Of a DNA stretch of 64,000 nt, positions 28,857 through 37,628 are shown one piece after another (positions within the stretch are counted from its first letter, which is position 1; each line of letters opens with the position of its first letter). The notes beneath the pieces were generated by a model, which was not told the DNA's origin, searched no databases, and saw nothing but the letters and a program-made list of their open reading frames with translations. A program made the position numbers and the translations under genes. The stretch is from Cyclobacterium roseum (GTDB taxonomy: Bacteria; Bacteroidota; Bacteroidia; Cytophagales; Cyclobacteriaceae), in contig NZ_WNKF01000018.1 in assembly GCF_010119225.1 (NCBI RefSeq), positions 44,942 to 108,941 of the forward strand. The letters are read 5' to 3'.

Positions 28857-29879
28857 TTATTCATTGCTATTCTTCTTCTTAGTAATTCGTTTTACTTCCT
28901 TGTCAAAATCTGACTCAAAAGCTTTATCCTGCTCTATTCTGAATTTTTGGTATTCTTGTTCCGCTAGTTGCTTTGCGATGGTAGCCGTTACCTTACCTGC
29001 ATCTTTCAATACTTTGTAATCATTGAATTGGAGGAATCCGTCTAGTTTCCCTATCCAGTCGTTCATTTTCATTGGATTTTGCCTTTCTGCTTGTAGTTCG
29101 GCAAAATCCAGGTACATGGTTACGATTCGGTTGAGGTCTTTTAATTCCTTTTCACTGAGATAGTTTTTGGCTACTGAAACATCCGTTTTTAATACTTTTC
29201 CAGAAGGAGCACTTTTCCATGTGGTTAATCCCATGTTGGGCTTGTCTGCATCGGCTCGTTGCTTGATGATTTCGGCTGCTGTATGACCTGTAATCGCCCA
29301 GTGCAATTTGTTTTGAACGGTCTTATAGAAAGTTTGGGTGATTTCAGCTTTTGGGTCATAATCAATGCTGCATTGAGCGTAGATGTCGGTGATTTTTTGA
29401 TAAAAACGTCTTTCGCTGGCACGTATCTCACGGATACGCTCCAGTAACTCATCAAAATAGTCTTTACCGAAAATTGCGTGACCTTGCTTGAGGCGTTCAT
29501 CATCCATCGCAAAACCTTTGATGATGTATTCTCGAAGGGTTTTAGTAGCCCAAATACGGAACTGTGTGCCTTGATGTGACTTTACCCGGTAACCAACAGA
29601 GATAATGACATCCAAATTGTAAAACGATGTGGTGTACTCTTTGCCATCATCGGCAGTTGTTCGGAATTTCCGAACAACTGAATTTTCTTCTAATTCTCCC
29701 TCTTTAAATACATTGCTGATATGCTCGCTAACGGTTGCTTTAGCCTTGCCGAATAGCTCTTGCATGGCTTTTTGGGTGAGCCAAACCGTTTCGTCTTGTA
29801 GCAGTACATCTACTTTTACATCTCCATTTTGGGACGTGTAAAGTATAAATGATGATTGATTAGGGCTTAATTCGTCCAT
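28857..29879 (-). CDS. RhuM-family protein
   Basis: A 340-residue protein of the virulence RhuM family. A helix-turn-helix-like start (LTQKAMQELFGKAKATVSEHISNVF, about 33-58) is followed by the family core SFYNLDVIISVGYRVKSHQGTQFRIWATKTLREYIIKGF and a helical C-terminal half with a basic tail (KRITKKKNS). These proteins are frequent in mobile and accessory islands and are sometimes linked to toxin-antitoxin or phage contexts; no enzymatic role is established. It sits at the end of a cassette-like island and is bracketed by inverted repeats. Confidence 0.85.
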   Translation of the reverse strand: MDELSPNQSSFILYTSQNGDVKVDVLLQDETVWLTQKAMQELFGKAKATVSEHISNVFKEGELEENSVVRKFRTTADDGKEYTTSFYNLDVIISVGYRVKSHQGTQFRIWATKTLREYIIKGFAMDDERLKQGHAIFGKDYFDELLERIREIRASERRFYQKITDIYAQCSIDYDPKAEITQTFYKTVQNKLHWAITGHTAAEIIKQRADADKPNMGLTTWKSAPSGKVLKTDVSVAKNYLSEKELKDLNRIVTMYLDFAELQAERQNPMKMNDWIGKLDGFLQFNDYKVLKDAGKVTATIAKQLAEQEYQKFRIEQDKAFESDFDKEVKRITKKKNSNE

Positions 29880-29900
29880 TAACTCACTGTTTGAAGATTA

Positions 29901-30065
29901 CTAGTTTGTTATCCATCGCATAGCCGTTTCCTCATCTTGCTCAATCGCCATTTCTACCGCTTTTTTGGCTGTTGCACTAAACCTACGGTAGTTCCCAAAA
30001 CTGCTTTTCCATCTATCCCATACCAAATTCAACCCCGGATTTTGATAGGCCTTGGAAAATTATGC
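29901..30065 (-). pseudogene. C-terminal gene remnant, about 53 codons
   Basis: Between the RhuM start and the next palindrome, an open frame closed upstream by TAA carries about 50 residues including LNLVWDRWKSSFGNYRRF and AVEMAIEQDEETAMRWITN, ending TAG at 29901. The composition and length look like the tail of a helical protein whose 5' part is missing. I do not recognise the family. It may be a relic of a lost cassette or insertion. Confidence 0.4.
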
Positions 30066-30235
30066 CCAGACCACAAAATTATTCTTCCAAAAAAGGTCCT
30101 GAAGGCCTAAAAATCCATTCAAAACAGATTTTTTAAGCGATGGGTAATCTCCCCGATACTTTTTTGTCCGGAAAGAGCCACCAGGCACCCACAAAATCCA
30201 GACCCAATCCCCATAATAGGTACTTCACCGGTTCC
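30066..30235. other. Non-coding stretch between gene remnant and palindrome
   Basis: I see no gene on either strand in this 170-bp stretch. It is part of a roughly 450-bp gap between the RhuM start and the next gene stop, the rest of which holds the remnant and the palindrome at 30236-30319. Confidence 0.5.
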
Positions 30236-30319
30236 GTGCAACAGCGTTTTCATGCTTGGCTTTTACAAGCCGCACAGCCTGCTCCGCCAGAGCGGGGAAA
30301 ACTTAGTTGTTGTAGCGCG
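30236..30319. repeat. attC-like imperfect palindrome after orphan gene B
   Basis: GTGCAACAGCGTTTTC (30236-30251) pairs with GAAAACTTAGTTGTTGTAGCGC (30298-30319), with extra unpaired bases on one arm and smaller hairpins inside (for example CTTGGCTTTTACAAGCCG). The R-box-like GTTGTAGCGC sits 12 bp beyond the stop of the gene at 30332-30769. The same GTTGTAGCRC box closes the next element at 30908-31044. Confidence 0.5.
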
Positions 30320-30331
30320 TTTTTCTATTAT

Positions 30332-30769
30332 TCATTCCAAAAATCCGTCATATTCTTTAAGATGTTTTGGATTGTTTTCAATAATTAATTCATGTGTCCC
30401 ACAGATGATATGATATGAGTTTTGTGAGTTTCCATGGTCTATTAACATGTAGTAGTCCTTATAGTTTTCTTTGTCAGTGCCTTTGCTTTCAATTGTCGTG
30501 GTCAGTAAGTCACTTCTGTCAAGAATTGCGCTACGATGAAACTCTGGGTACTCGTGTCTTTCATTTTTGAGTTTTATGTCACTTTGTATTACATTTTTAA
30601 ATGTCAGAGTTCCTTTATTGTACCGTAATTTTGCCTCTGATAGATCCACGGGTCTAATGATGTCGAATTTAATTGTTCTTGTCAGGTTAAAAGTCACAGT
30701 AACTCGTTCAATGAAGGCACAAAATAATCCAAGGTCATCACGGTCGATATAATTCATATTGTCGGTCAT
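30332..30769 (-). CDS. Orphan protein B in cassette-like island
   Basis: A 145-residue soluble protein, AT-rich relative to its neighbours. It is predicted beta-rich with the patterns RVTVTFNLTRTIKFDI and YYMLIDHGNSQNSYHIICG. I do not recognise a family. It lies between two palindromes with matching GTTGTAGC boxes, all on the reverse strand, with stop-to-palindrome distance of 12 bp, as expected for a gene cassette. No promoter is obvious. Confidence 0.6.
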   Translation of the reverse strand: MTDNMNYIDRDDLGLFCAFIERVTVTFNLTRTIKFDIIRPVDLSEAKLRYNKGTLTFKNVIQSDIKLKNERHEYPEFHRSAILDRSDLLTTTIESKGTDKENYKDYYMLIDHGNSQNSYHIICGTHELIIENNPKHLKEYDGFLE

Positions 30770-30907
30770 ATTTCAAATTTTGACTAACCTCAAATTCTGT
30801 TATTAATTATTAATCTTTTGTGTCTTTGTCAAATTTCTCATTTTTTACTCAATTCACATTCCCACATTTGTCGTTTGCTTAAGAAACGAATTCTTGATGT
30901 GGGTAAT

Positions 30908-31044
30908 GCGCTACAACGTCCAGGCTTTGGTGCGGTAGGCACTTTCGGAGTGCTTTCCGTCCGGCTAACCCAAACGTAATTCATTGTACTGAATTTTATT
31001 TTATTCGCTTTCTGCCCGCTGCACTCAAGCCAAGGTTGTAGCAC
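30908..31044. repeat. attC-like imperfect palindrome after orphan gene A
   Basis: GCGCTACAAC (30908-30917) and GTTGTAGCAC (31035-31044) are the outer boxes; inside them the arms continue (AGGCTTTGGTGC against GCACTCAAGCC) with two unpaired bases on one arm, then a central hairpin GCACT/AGTGC. The overall form (R box, bulge, L box, loop, about 137 bp) is that of integron attC sites, but the outer core GTTGTAG does not match GTTRRRY. It starts 9 bp after the stop of gene A. Confidence 0.5.
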
Positions 31045-31053
31045 GTACTTTTT

Positions 31054-31461
31054 TTATTCTCGGTATGTTTCAAATACGTCAAAGTCATATTCAACATTGC
31101 CATTTATTAGCTTGACAATAATATTTTCTCCTGGATTGCTGTCCTCTGGACGAAAAAGAACTTCACTCTCCATGTCCTTTGAGATTTTAATAAAGGTCTT
31201 GAGAAATTTGTTCCATTGTTCTGCACTTGAAATCGTCTTAGGATCAAAGTCAAAATGCTGGTCTGAGTTTAAGTAAAAGTAAACTTCTGTCCCAGAGTTG
31301 TCGAATTTGAAAATGTAGTCCGAGGTTTTTTCCAGATTTACAATTTTCTCTAAATAATCTCTTATTAGTCCAGCTTCTTTTTTGTCGACAGTAATAGAAG
31401 TCAAGTCACACCCCATGTATGAAAAGAGAATTCTGTTCTTTATTTCTGTCCAATCTTTCAT
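31054..31461 (-). CDS. Orphan protein A in cassette-like island
   Basis: The ATG at 31461 (MKDWTEIKNRILFSYMG) is preferred because the longer GTG start at 31476 lies inside the upstream repeat box. The 135-residue product is AT-rich, predicted alpha/beta, with no recognisable motif (VYFYLNSDQHFDFDPKTISS, IIVKLINGNVEYDFDVFE). It is flanked by cassette-like palindromes. No function can be assigned. Confidence 0.6.
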   Translation of the reverse strand: MKDWTEIKNRILFSYMGCDLTSITVDKKEAGLIRDYLEKIVNLEKTSDYIFKFDNSGTEVYFYLNSDQHFDFDPKTISSAEQWNKFLKTFIKISKDMESEVLFRPEDSNPGENIIVKLINGNVEYDFDVFETYRE

Positions 31462-31469
31462 TTTCGTAT

Positions 31470-31506
31470 GTGCCACAACTATTGCCTAACCGCAACCCTT
31501 GCGGTT
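31470..31506. repeat. Repeat boxes and hairpin upstream of orphan gene A
   Basis: GTGCCACAAC (31470-31479) echoes the GYGCTACAAC box of the downstream palindromes. GCCTAAC at 31484-31490 is the reverse complement of GTTAGGC. It is followed by a perfect hairpin AACCGCAA/TTGCGGTT (31488-31495 and 31499-31506). Together they look like the left-hand end of the same repeat family. Confidence 0.4.
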
Positions 31507-31587
31507 ATTTCGCTCTTGGCAAGGTAAGTAAGATCTCCTAAAAATAAGAAAAATGCAAGGATCACCAACTAGGTTTTTCATTTCTAT

Positions 31588-31880
31588 TCAGCTTTTCTCC
31601 CGGAAAACCCATGACGGTAATCGCGGCGCAGGGGGGTAATTCCAAGGGCCTTGCTCAAATTCCAGCCCAAAAACGGCTGAAATTAGCGCCTGATAGTACC
31701 TGTCCAGTTCCTTTTTCTGTGATGGATCTATTCGTAACCCTCGTCCTAATCGCATCATCGGCAATCATTCCATTGATCTTCTGATAAAAAACCGGGTCGG
31801 TATTTTCGCTTTTTTCCACTAAAAATTTTCTAACGCTATTCCCTGCTATTACCCGTGTAGCAAGGGCTATACCTCTTTAA
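31588..31880 (-). pseudogene. Frameshifted gene remnant
   Basis: Reading from the reverse strand, a frame starts after a TAA near 31880 and encodes VRKFLVEKSENTDPVFYQKI and AIRTRVTNRSITEK; a one-base change then shifts to a frame reading KELDRYYQALISAVFGLEF and ending FREKS at 31588. The joined product looks like a conserved C-terminus, perhaps of a restriction-type or helicase protein, but no family can be named. Confidence 0.4.
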
Positions 31881-31949
31881 AATGTAGCTAGTAAACGATT
31901 CCTACCGGAACGATGAAAATGGCATCCTTCTTCTTTAAGGATCCACCGA

Positions 31950-32825
31950 CTACTCCATGGCATGGTGCTCCATTTCGGAATTCAATTCTGCTCCCAGGAG
32001 AATGATAAATGTGCTGATAAAAAGCCACAGCATCAGAAAAACAACCGCCGACAGGGAGCCATAGATTTCTCCTAAATTCCAGAAATGGCGGATGTAAAAT
32101 GAAAATGCCCAGGAAGCCAAAAGCCACAAAATGGTGGCTAAAACGGCACCTGGAATGACCCAATGGAACGTAGGCCGTTTTCTTTCTGGTCCAAATCTAT
32201 AAATCAGGCCAATACTACCCACCAGAATAAGCCCCATGATCAACCATCGAAGCCAACTGATAAGGCGTTCAATATTATCCGGTAAACCTATTTGTTCGAT
32301 GATGGAAGGAAATGCCACAATCAAGGCTGCACTTAGAATGATTAAAATAATGGCCCCAAAGGTAAATAGTAACGTAAGCCCATTGTGTTTTAGGATCCCC
32401 CTGTGACTTTTGGTCTCATAGGCAATGTTTATTCCCCTAAACAGTGATTTGGTCCCTATATTGCCAATCCAAATGCCCAGCAGAATGGCGAAAACGGTAC
32501 CCCAGCCCAAGGATTCTCCCGTGGATTTGATAAACTGATCCACCCGGTATTGGAGGATTTCATGGGTCTGCACTGGCAGCATGGAACTGATTTTGGATAC
32601 CTGCTCCTCTATTTCCTGAGGATCCATGACGAAACCGTAAATGGAAATCAGGGCCATAATGGCAGGGAAAATGGCCAAAAAACCAAAAAATCCCACACCG
32701 GCCGAAACAATTACCACATTATTTTCACCAATCTGGTCTTTTACTTTTAGCAATATGGCCTTCCATTCGGAGAACGATAGTTCGAAAATGGATTGAACCT
32801 TTTTGTCCATAAATTCTCTGGGCAT
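31950..32825 (-). CDS. YihY/virulence factor BrkB family membrane protein
   Basis: A 291-residue protein with six predicted membrane helices. The family segments are GFFGFLAIFPAIMALISIYGFV, GIWIGNIGTKSLFRGINIAYE and PGAVLATILWLLASWAFSFYI followed by a C-terminal LLGAELNSEME. YihY proteins are inner-membrane proteins without a settled role. It is the first housekeeping-like gene after the cassette-like island and stands alone. Confidence 0.9.
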   Translation of the reverse strand: MPREFMDKKVQSIFELSFSEWKAILLKVKDQIGENNVVIVSAGVGFFGFLAIFPAIMALISIYGFVMDPQEIEEQVSKISSMLPVQTHEILQYRVDQFIKSTGESLGWGTVFAILLGIWIGNIGTKSLFRGINIAYETKSHRGILKHNGLTLLFTFGAIILIILSAALIVAFPSIIEQIGLPDNIERLISWLRWLIMGLILVGSIGLIYRFGPERKRPTFHWVIPGAVLATILWLLASWAFSFYIRHFWNLGEIYGSLSAVVFLMLWLFISTFIILLGAELNSEMEHHAME

Positions 32826-33468
32826 GTGATTTGAAGTTCAATAGCTTTAAAGAAGCCCCGATCTGGAGATGGAGCTGCCTCTGACAAAATCTTTTTCCAA
32901 TATACCGTAATTTACTGTGAATCGAACCAAGGTACCCCCCACTTCGCAAGTGGGGGGAGGGACTTCAAAGTGACAAGCTCGAGGTTCGGAACTCGGACCT
33001 TGCGGTTCGGAAGTCCCCCATTGATGTTCAGAACGGTACATTTTGACCCAAAAATCAAAATTTTCCGGTTAAAATATAAAAAACCTGACAGGTTGACCGA
33101 AGCTTTTCGAGTTTTCTGCTGGAAGAGGGTACTTCGGAAGTGGGGGGGGGGTACTTCGGAACCCGGCCTGTCCCGTTCTGAACCGCAAGCTTGGAGTTCG
33201 GAAGTGGGACAATGCAGCTAAAAGGCAGAATAGGATGCCATTTTGGCAGCTGATCCGGGTGAAAAGGTGCCTTTTTGCAGTTAAAAAGCGGATCGTTTCA
33301 GTTCTGAACTGCAGTATTGAAGTACGAAATCACCTCTTTGGGGGCAGGAATCGAAAAATGGACGCTTTATTTGGGGACGAACATTAATACGAAACCTTTT
33401 CTGTCGGTTAAAATGTACCAGTTCAAGTTCACCCCGCCTGACGCAAAACCCGTCTTATGCCCTGTGTT
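32826..33468. repeat. Repeat-rich non-coding region with G10 tract
   Basis: I see no gene in this 640-bp stretch. It contains a perfect 10-bp hairpin CCCCCCACTT/AAGTGGGGGG (32935-32957, loop CGC), five copies of TTCGGAA (32985, 33006, 33133, 33155, 33197), and a run of ten G at 33142-33151 flanked by two inverted ACTTCGGAA copies. The pattern suggests a degenerate intergenic repeat, not coding sequence. Confidence 0.5.
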
Positions 33469-33633
33469 TTACTTCACTCGCTCTTTTGACTTTCTGGTTA
33501 TTGGCTTTCTTTGCTTACCTGCTTTTTGTTTAGCAAAGTATTCTTTTATTTCACGCTCTTCTCGCTCGGTAAGCTCTTCACCACCAATAAAGTCAACATC
33601 GAGTTCTTTATTGGATTTGCTCTTATTCATCAT
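33469..33633 (-). CDS. Small protein downstream of leuS
   Basis: A 54-codon frame beginning with two ATGs at 33633 and 33630 and ending TAA at 33469, 58 bp downstream of the leuS stop and on the same strand. The product has an acidic N-terminal half (ELDVDFIGGEELTEREEREI) and a lysine- and arginine-rich tail. Similar short proteins with DFIGG followed by a charged helix are seen in Bacteroidota, sometimes next to toxin-antitoxin genes, but no partner lies here. Confidence 0.45.
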   Translation of the reverse strand: MMNKSKSNKELDVDFIGGEELTEREEREIKEYFAKQKAGKQRKPITRKSKERVK

Positions 33634-33691
33634 GGAAATATCTGTTTATAAGTTTTAAACAAACACCATCTCCCGCCTCACCAAATATCCA

Positions 33692-36466
33692 TCACAATAC
33701 GATATTCACAATCTTGCCCGGGACTACGATGACTTTTTTGGGTGTCTTGCCGGCTATCCATTTTTGCAGGTCCTCGTGCTGCAGGGCTGCTGATTCGATT
33801 TCGTGCCTGGAAAGGCTCAGTGACAGCTTGATCTTTGCCCGCATTTTGCCATTGATGGAAACAGGGTATTCATGACTGTCCTCTGTAAGGTATTGCTCTT
33901 CCGCTTCTGGGTAACGCTCATGTATGATGGATTGGGCATGGCCCAGCTTCTCCCAAAGTGCTTCCGCTATATGGGGAGCATAGGGGGAAAGGATGACCAA
34001 TAAAGGCTCCAAAACTTCCCTTTGCTTGCACTTGAGTGCAGACAGCTCATTGACACAGATCATAAAGGAAGAAACCGATGTATTGAAGGCATGACGTTCC
34101 ACATCTTCCTCCACTTTTTGGATGGTCTTGTGAAGGGCTTTCAAAGCTTCTTTGGAGGCCTTCTCCTCACTCACCTGCCAATTTCCGTTCTGATCGTGGA
34201 ATAGCCGCCACAATTTCTTCAAAAATTTAAACACCCCATCTATCCCATTGGTATTCCAGGGCTTAAACTGTTCCAAGGGGCCCAAAAACATTTCGTACAG
34301 GCGCAGGGTATCTGCCCCATAGCTCTCGATCACATCATCCGGATTGACCACATTGTATTTGGATTTGGACATTTTTTCCACCTCAGCACCGCAGTGGTAC
34401 TTGCCTTCTTCCAGAATAAATTCCGCATCAGCCAAGTCCGGACGCCAGCGTATAAATGCCTCTAAATCTAATTGGTCGTTATGTACTATATTGACATCCA
34501 CATGCATGGGGATCACTTCATGGTCCCCGATCAATCCATGACTTACGAAGGTATTACTTCCTTTTTTCCGGTACACAAAATTTGACCTGCCCTGAATCAT
34601 GCCCTGGTTGATCATTTTCTGGAATGGCTCGGCTATGGGCACAAGGCCCCTGTCATAGAGAAACTTGGTCCAGAACCTGGAATACAACAAATGCCCGGTA
34701 GCATGCTCTGCGCCACCAATATACAGGTCCACCGCTCCCCAATAATCTGCCGCTTCCTTACTGACGAAGTTTTCTTTGTTGGCTGAATCCATATACCGGA
34801 AAAAATACCAGCTGGATCCAGCCCAACCCGGCATGGTACTCATCTCCAACGGAAACGTTCCCTCAGAAGTAGTATAGGTCCAGTTCTTTGCCCGTCCCAA
34901 AGGAGGTGCCCCATCTTCAGTGGGCAGGTATTTATCCACTTCCGGCAAGCGTAGTGGCAACTCTTTTTCATCTATCAAATACGGAAGGCCCTCCTTGAAA
35001 TAAACGGGCAGCGGTTCTCCCCAATAGCGCTGCCGGGTAAAAATGGCATCCCTCATTTTATATTGGATTTTACCCTTTCCAATTCCTTTTTCTTCCAGAA
35101 AAGCAATGGCTTTATCCATGGCTTCTTGCATCTCCATACCAGAAATAAACCCGGAATTCATGATCGTTCCGCCCTTGCCGGGAAAGGAACCGTTTTCCAT
35201 GCTCCCCTCTATCACCTGGCGGATTTCCAGATTAAAGTGTCGGGCAAAATTATAATCGCGCTCATCATGAGCCGGCACGGCCATCACGGCTCCCGTTCCA
35301 TAGCCCGCGAGGACATAGTCTGCAATCCAGATAGGGATCCGTTCTCCATTAAATGGGTTGGTGGCATAGCTTCCGGTAAAGGCCCCTGAAATGGTTTTTA
35401 CGTCCGTCATCCGGTCTCGCTCTGATCGGTTTTTTGCCTGAGAAACGTAGGCTAGGGCCTCTTCTTTTTGATCCTCCGTGATCAATTGACTTACCAACTC
35501 GTGCTCAGGAGCCAATGCCAGGTAAGTTACCCCATAAATGGTATCAATTCGGGTGGTAAAAACCTTGATGGTTTCTTCCATTCCCTCTATCGCAAAGGAC
35601 ATCTCCGCTCCTACCGATCTACCTATCCAATTTCGTTGCATTTCCTTGACCGGATCGGGCCAGTCCAGCGAATCCAGCCCTTTTAGTAAACGCTCGGCAT
35701 AGGCAGTGATCCGCATGCTCCATTGCATCATTCGTTTTCGCTCCACCGGATGGCCTCCCCGCTCTGAATACCCATCTTTCACCTCGTCGTTTGACAGGAC
35801 TGTCCCCAAGGCTGCACACCAATTTACCGTGGTCTCTGCCAAAAAGGTGAGTCGGTATTGTAACAGTATCTTTTGCCGCTCTGATTCTGAAAAATGCTGC
35901 CAATCTGCTTCGCTAAAGTCAGTAGCATCTTCATCACAGACTGCCCTGACAGTACGGCTGCCTTCTTTCTCAAAAATGGAAACCAAATGGCTTATGGGTA
36001 GGGCCTTATCCGCATCCAAATCGTAATAGCTATCAAAAAGCTGCATGAATATCCACTGGGTCCATCGGTAATAGTCCGGATCGGAAGTTTGCACTTCCTT
36101 TTCCCAATCAAATGCAAACCCGATATTTTTGAGTTGCTCTGTATAGCGTTTGATATTTTCTCCGGTCGTTATAGCAGGGTGCTGCCCTGTCTGTATGGCA
36201 TACTGCTCGGCTGGCAGCCCAAAAGAGTCATAGCCCATCGGATGCAGGACGTTGAATCCCTTCAACCGTTTATATCGCGTTACTATGTCGGAGGCTATGT
36301 ATCCCAGGGGATGTCCTACATGAAGGCCTGCTCCGGAGGGATAGGGAAACATGTCCAGGGAATAAAATTTGGGTTTTTCAGGGTCCGGTTTTGCATTAAA
36401 AAGCTTCTCTTTCTCCCAACGATCCTGCCACTTTTTTTCTATGGCGCGAAAATTATACTCAGACAT
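33692..36466 (-). CDS. leuS: Leucyl-tRNA synthetase
   Basis: A 924-residue class I synthetase. The HIGH-like motif is HVGH (49-52) in [16 protein letters not shown], and KMSKS is intact as [10 protein letters not shown]. The editing domain lies between them (for example the threonine-rich [10 protein letters not shown]). It charges tRNA-Leu and edits mischarged residues. Length is slightly above the usual 800-870 residues. A -7-like box lies upstream at 36504-36511. Confidence 0.97.
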   Translation of the reverse strand: MSEYNFRAIEKKWQDRWEKEKLFNAKPDPEKPKFYSLDMFPYPSGAGLHVGHPLGYIASDIVTRYKRLKGFNVLHPMGYDSFGLPAEQYAIQTGQHPAITTGENIKRYTEQLKNIGFAFDWEKEVQTSDPDYYRWTQWIFMQLFDSYYDLDADKALPISHLVSIFEKEGSRTVRAVCDEDATDFSEADWQHFSESERQKILLQYRLTFLAETTVNWCAALGTVLSNDEVKDGYSERGGHPVERKRMMQWSMRITAYAERLLKGLDSLDWPDPVKEMQRNWIGRSVGAEMSFAIEGMEETIKVFTTRIDTIYGVTYLALAPEHELVSQLITEDQKEEALAYVSQAKNRSERDRMTDVKTISGAFTGSYATNPFNGERIPIWIADYVLAGYGTGAVMAVPAHDERDYNFARHFNLEIRQVIEGSMENGSFPGKGGTIMNSGFISGMEMQEAMDKAIAFLEEKGIGKGKIQYKMRDAIFTRQRYWGEPLPVYFKEGLPYLIDEKELPLRLPEVDKYLPTEDGAPPLGRAKNWTYTTSEGTFPLEMSTMPGWAGSSWYFFRYMDSANKENFVSKEAADYWGAVDLYIGGAEHATGHLLYSRFWTKFLYDRGLVPIAEPFQKMINQGMIQGRSNFVYRKKGSNTFVSHGLIGDHEVIPMHVDVNIVHNDQLDLEAFIRWRPDLADAEFILEEGKYHCGAEVEKMSKSKYNVVNPDDVIESYGADTLRLYEMFLGPLEQFKPWNTNGIDGVFKFLKKLWRLFHDQNGNWQVSEEKASKEALKALHKTIQKVEEDVERHAFNTSVSSFMICVNELSALKCKQREVLEPLLVILSPYAPHIAEALWEKLGHAQSIIHERYPEAEEQYLTEDSHEYPVSINGKMRAKIKLSLSLSRHEIESAALQHEDLQKWIAGKTPKKVIVVPGKIVNIVL

Positions 36467-36503
36467 GTGCTGTTTTGGTCAGTTTTTTTGGTTATTTCAA
36501 AGT

Positions 36504-36511
36504 CAAAATTA
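36504..36511 (-). promoter_or_regulatory. Bacteroidota -7 promoter element for leuS
   Basis: On the reverse strand TAATTTTG matches TAnnTTTG, about 38 bp before the leuS start. No clear -33 TTG. Confidence 0.35.
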
Positions 36512-36593
36512 TAAAAAATATCTGTATTCATTTTGAATATAGCAGGAGATCTGTGAAAATAGTACAATCAATGGTAGTTAAACCGAAAGAATC

Positions 36594-37538
36594 TTACCAG
36601 AACCTAAATCCCCTACCCCGATATCTAAAAATCCAATTGTCCCAAATGTCCTGAGAAAAGTAAATTTCGGCACCGAAATTTAAGGTGAAATACCCGTCGT
36701 ACCGTGCTTCAGGTTCATTGAGTCTGGGGTCTCCGCTTCCTCTTCTGGGGGCTCCCCTACTATTTCGAATCATTTCCACATTGGGTTCGCCATTCGGAAG
36801 CAGGTACCGCTCCTGCCGGACAGATAAGCGAAGCCGATCCGGATTTTCTCCGGAGATATAATCGGCAATCAACTCTTCATGGTACGCCGAAATATTGTAG
36901 GTGCTGATATCGTCCAGGTAATCGGAAAGCGTGAAGCGATAGTTACCCTCTATAAAAAAATCCATGTACACATTTACCTTGTATTTTAAACCCAGGCCCA
37001 TGGGAAAAACCATGACAATGTCTGAATACAATTCATTTTCGGTTCTCAGCGGCCTTAAAGACACCCATTGATCCCTATACTGTGTTTTGGGATCATTGGT
37101 GGTCGCCCCCACGCCAAAAAATACATAGGGATTTAGAAATTCACGCGTAATGTTATATACTTTGACCGGTTTGTAATAATACTCTACCAGAAAGGCCGCT
37201 TCCCAGTTCCTGCTTCTGAAATGCAAATCCCTGGGAATCCTGCCGCTCCTAGGATCTGCCTTAACGTCCTGCCCGGAAATTTCAATATAGGTAATGTCTG
37301 CTCTGGCTTTTAAGTTCGTTCCAAATGTATACCGCGCACTAAAAGCGGCATTGTAATCCGGCTGTATTCCTTCATAGTATTGCCAAAGGGCGTATAAGTC
37401 ACCAAAATACTGCGAAGGTCCCGCCTGCAAGGAAAAAGACCAGGGCTCTTCGAATCGAAATCGATACATGCTTTGCGAAAGCAGTTCTTTGGAAGACACA
37501 ATTAAAAATAAGGCTAAAAAAAATACGGTTCTTATCAT
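36594..37538 (-). CDS. DUF6089-like outer-membrane beta-barrel protein
   Basis: A 314-residue protein with a signal peptide (MIRTVFFLALFLIVSSKELLSQ). The mature part alternates aromatic and polar residues through about eight strands (FSLQAGPSQYFGDLY, FSARYTFGTNLKARADITYI, NPYVFFGVGATTND, YMDFFIEGNYRFTLSDYLDD) and ends with strand FRYRGRGFRFW, a C-terminal Trp or Phe being typical for BAM substrates. It belongs to the PorT-like/DUF6089 barrel group of Bacteroidota. Role unknown. Confidence 0.78.
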   Translation of the reverse strand: MIRTVFFLALFLIVSSKELLSQSMYRFRFEEPWSFSLQAGPSQYFGDLYALWQYYEGIQPDYNAAFSARYTFGTNLKARADITYIEISGQDVKADPRSGRIPRDLHFRSRNWEAAFLVEYYYKPVKVYNITREFLNPYVFFGVGATTNDPKTQYRDQWVSLRPLRTENELYSDIVMVFPMGLGLKYKVNVYMDFFIEGNYRFTLSDYLDDISTYNISAYHEELIADYISGENPDRLRLSVRQERYLLPNGEPNVEMIRNSRGAPRRGSGDPRLNEPEARYDGYFTLNFGAEIYFSQDIWDNWIFRYRGRGFRFW

Positions 37539-37628
37539 ATCATAAAACTACTACACCCGATTCCAACCCGAATAATCCGTTGATATTTAACGGCCTAAAG
37601 ATAAATGAAAAGGGCATAATAAAAAAAA

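Noticed and set aside
28613..28864. Reverse-strand open frame of 83 codons after the RhuM gene
   Set aside because: It spans the two palindromic repeats and has no protein-like composition; the inverted repeats explain it.
30838..31044. Reverse-strand open frame of 68 codons
   Set aside because: It is contained in the palindrome at 30908-31044; repeat structure explains it better.
28620..31900. Full integron or insertion sequence
   Set aside because: No integrase or transposase frame is present on either strand, and no paired terminal inverted repeats with target duplications bound the region.
33317..33658. Forward open frame of 113 codons
   Set aside because: It overlaps the convincing reverse-strand 54-codon gene in antisense and its translation looks like the shadow of that gene.
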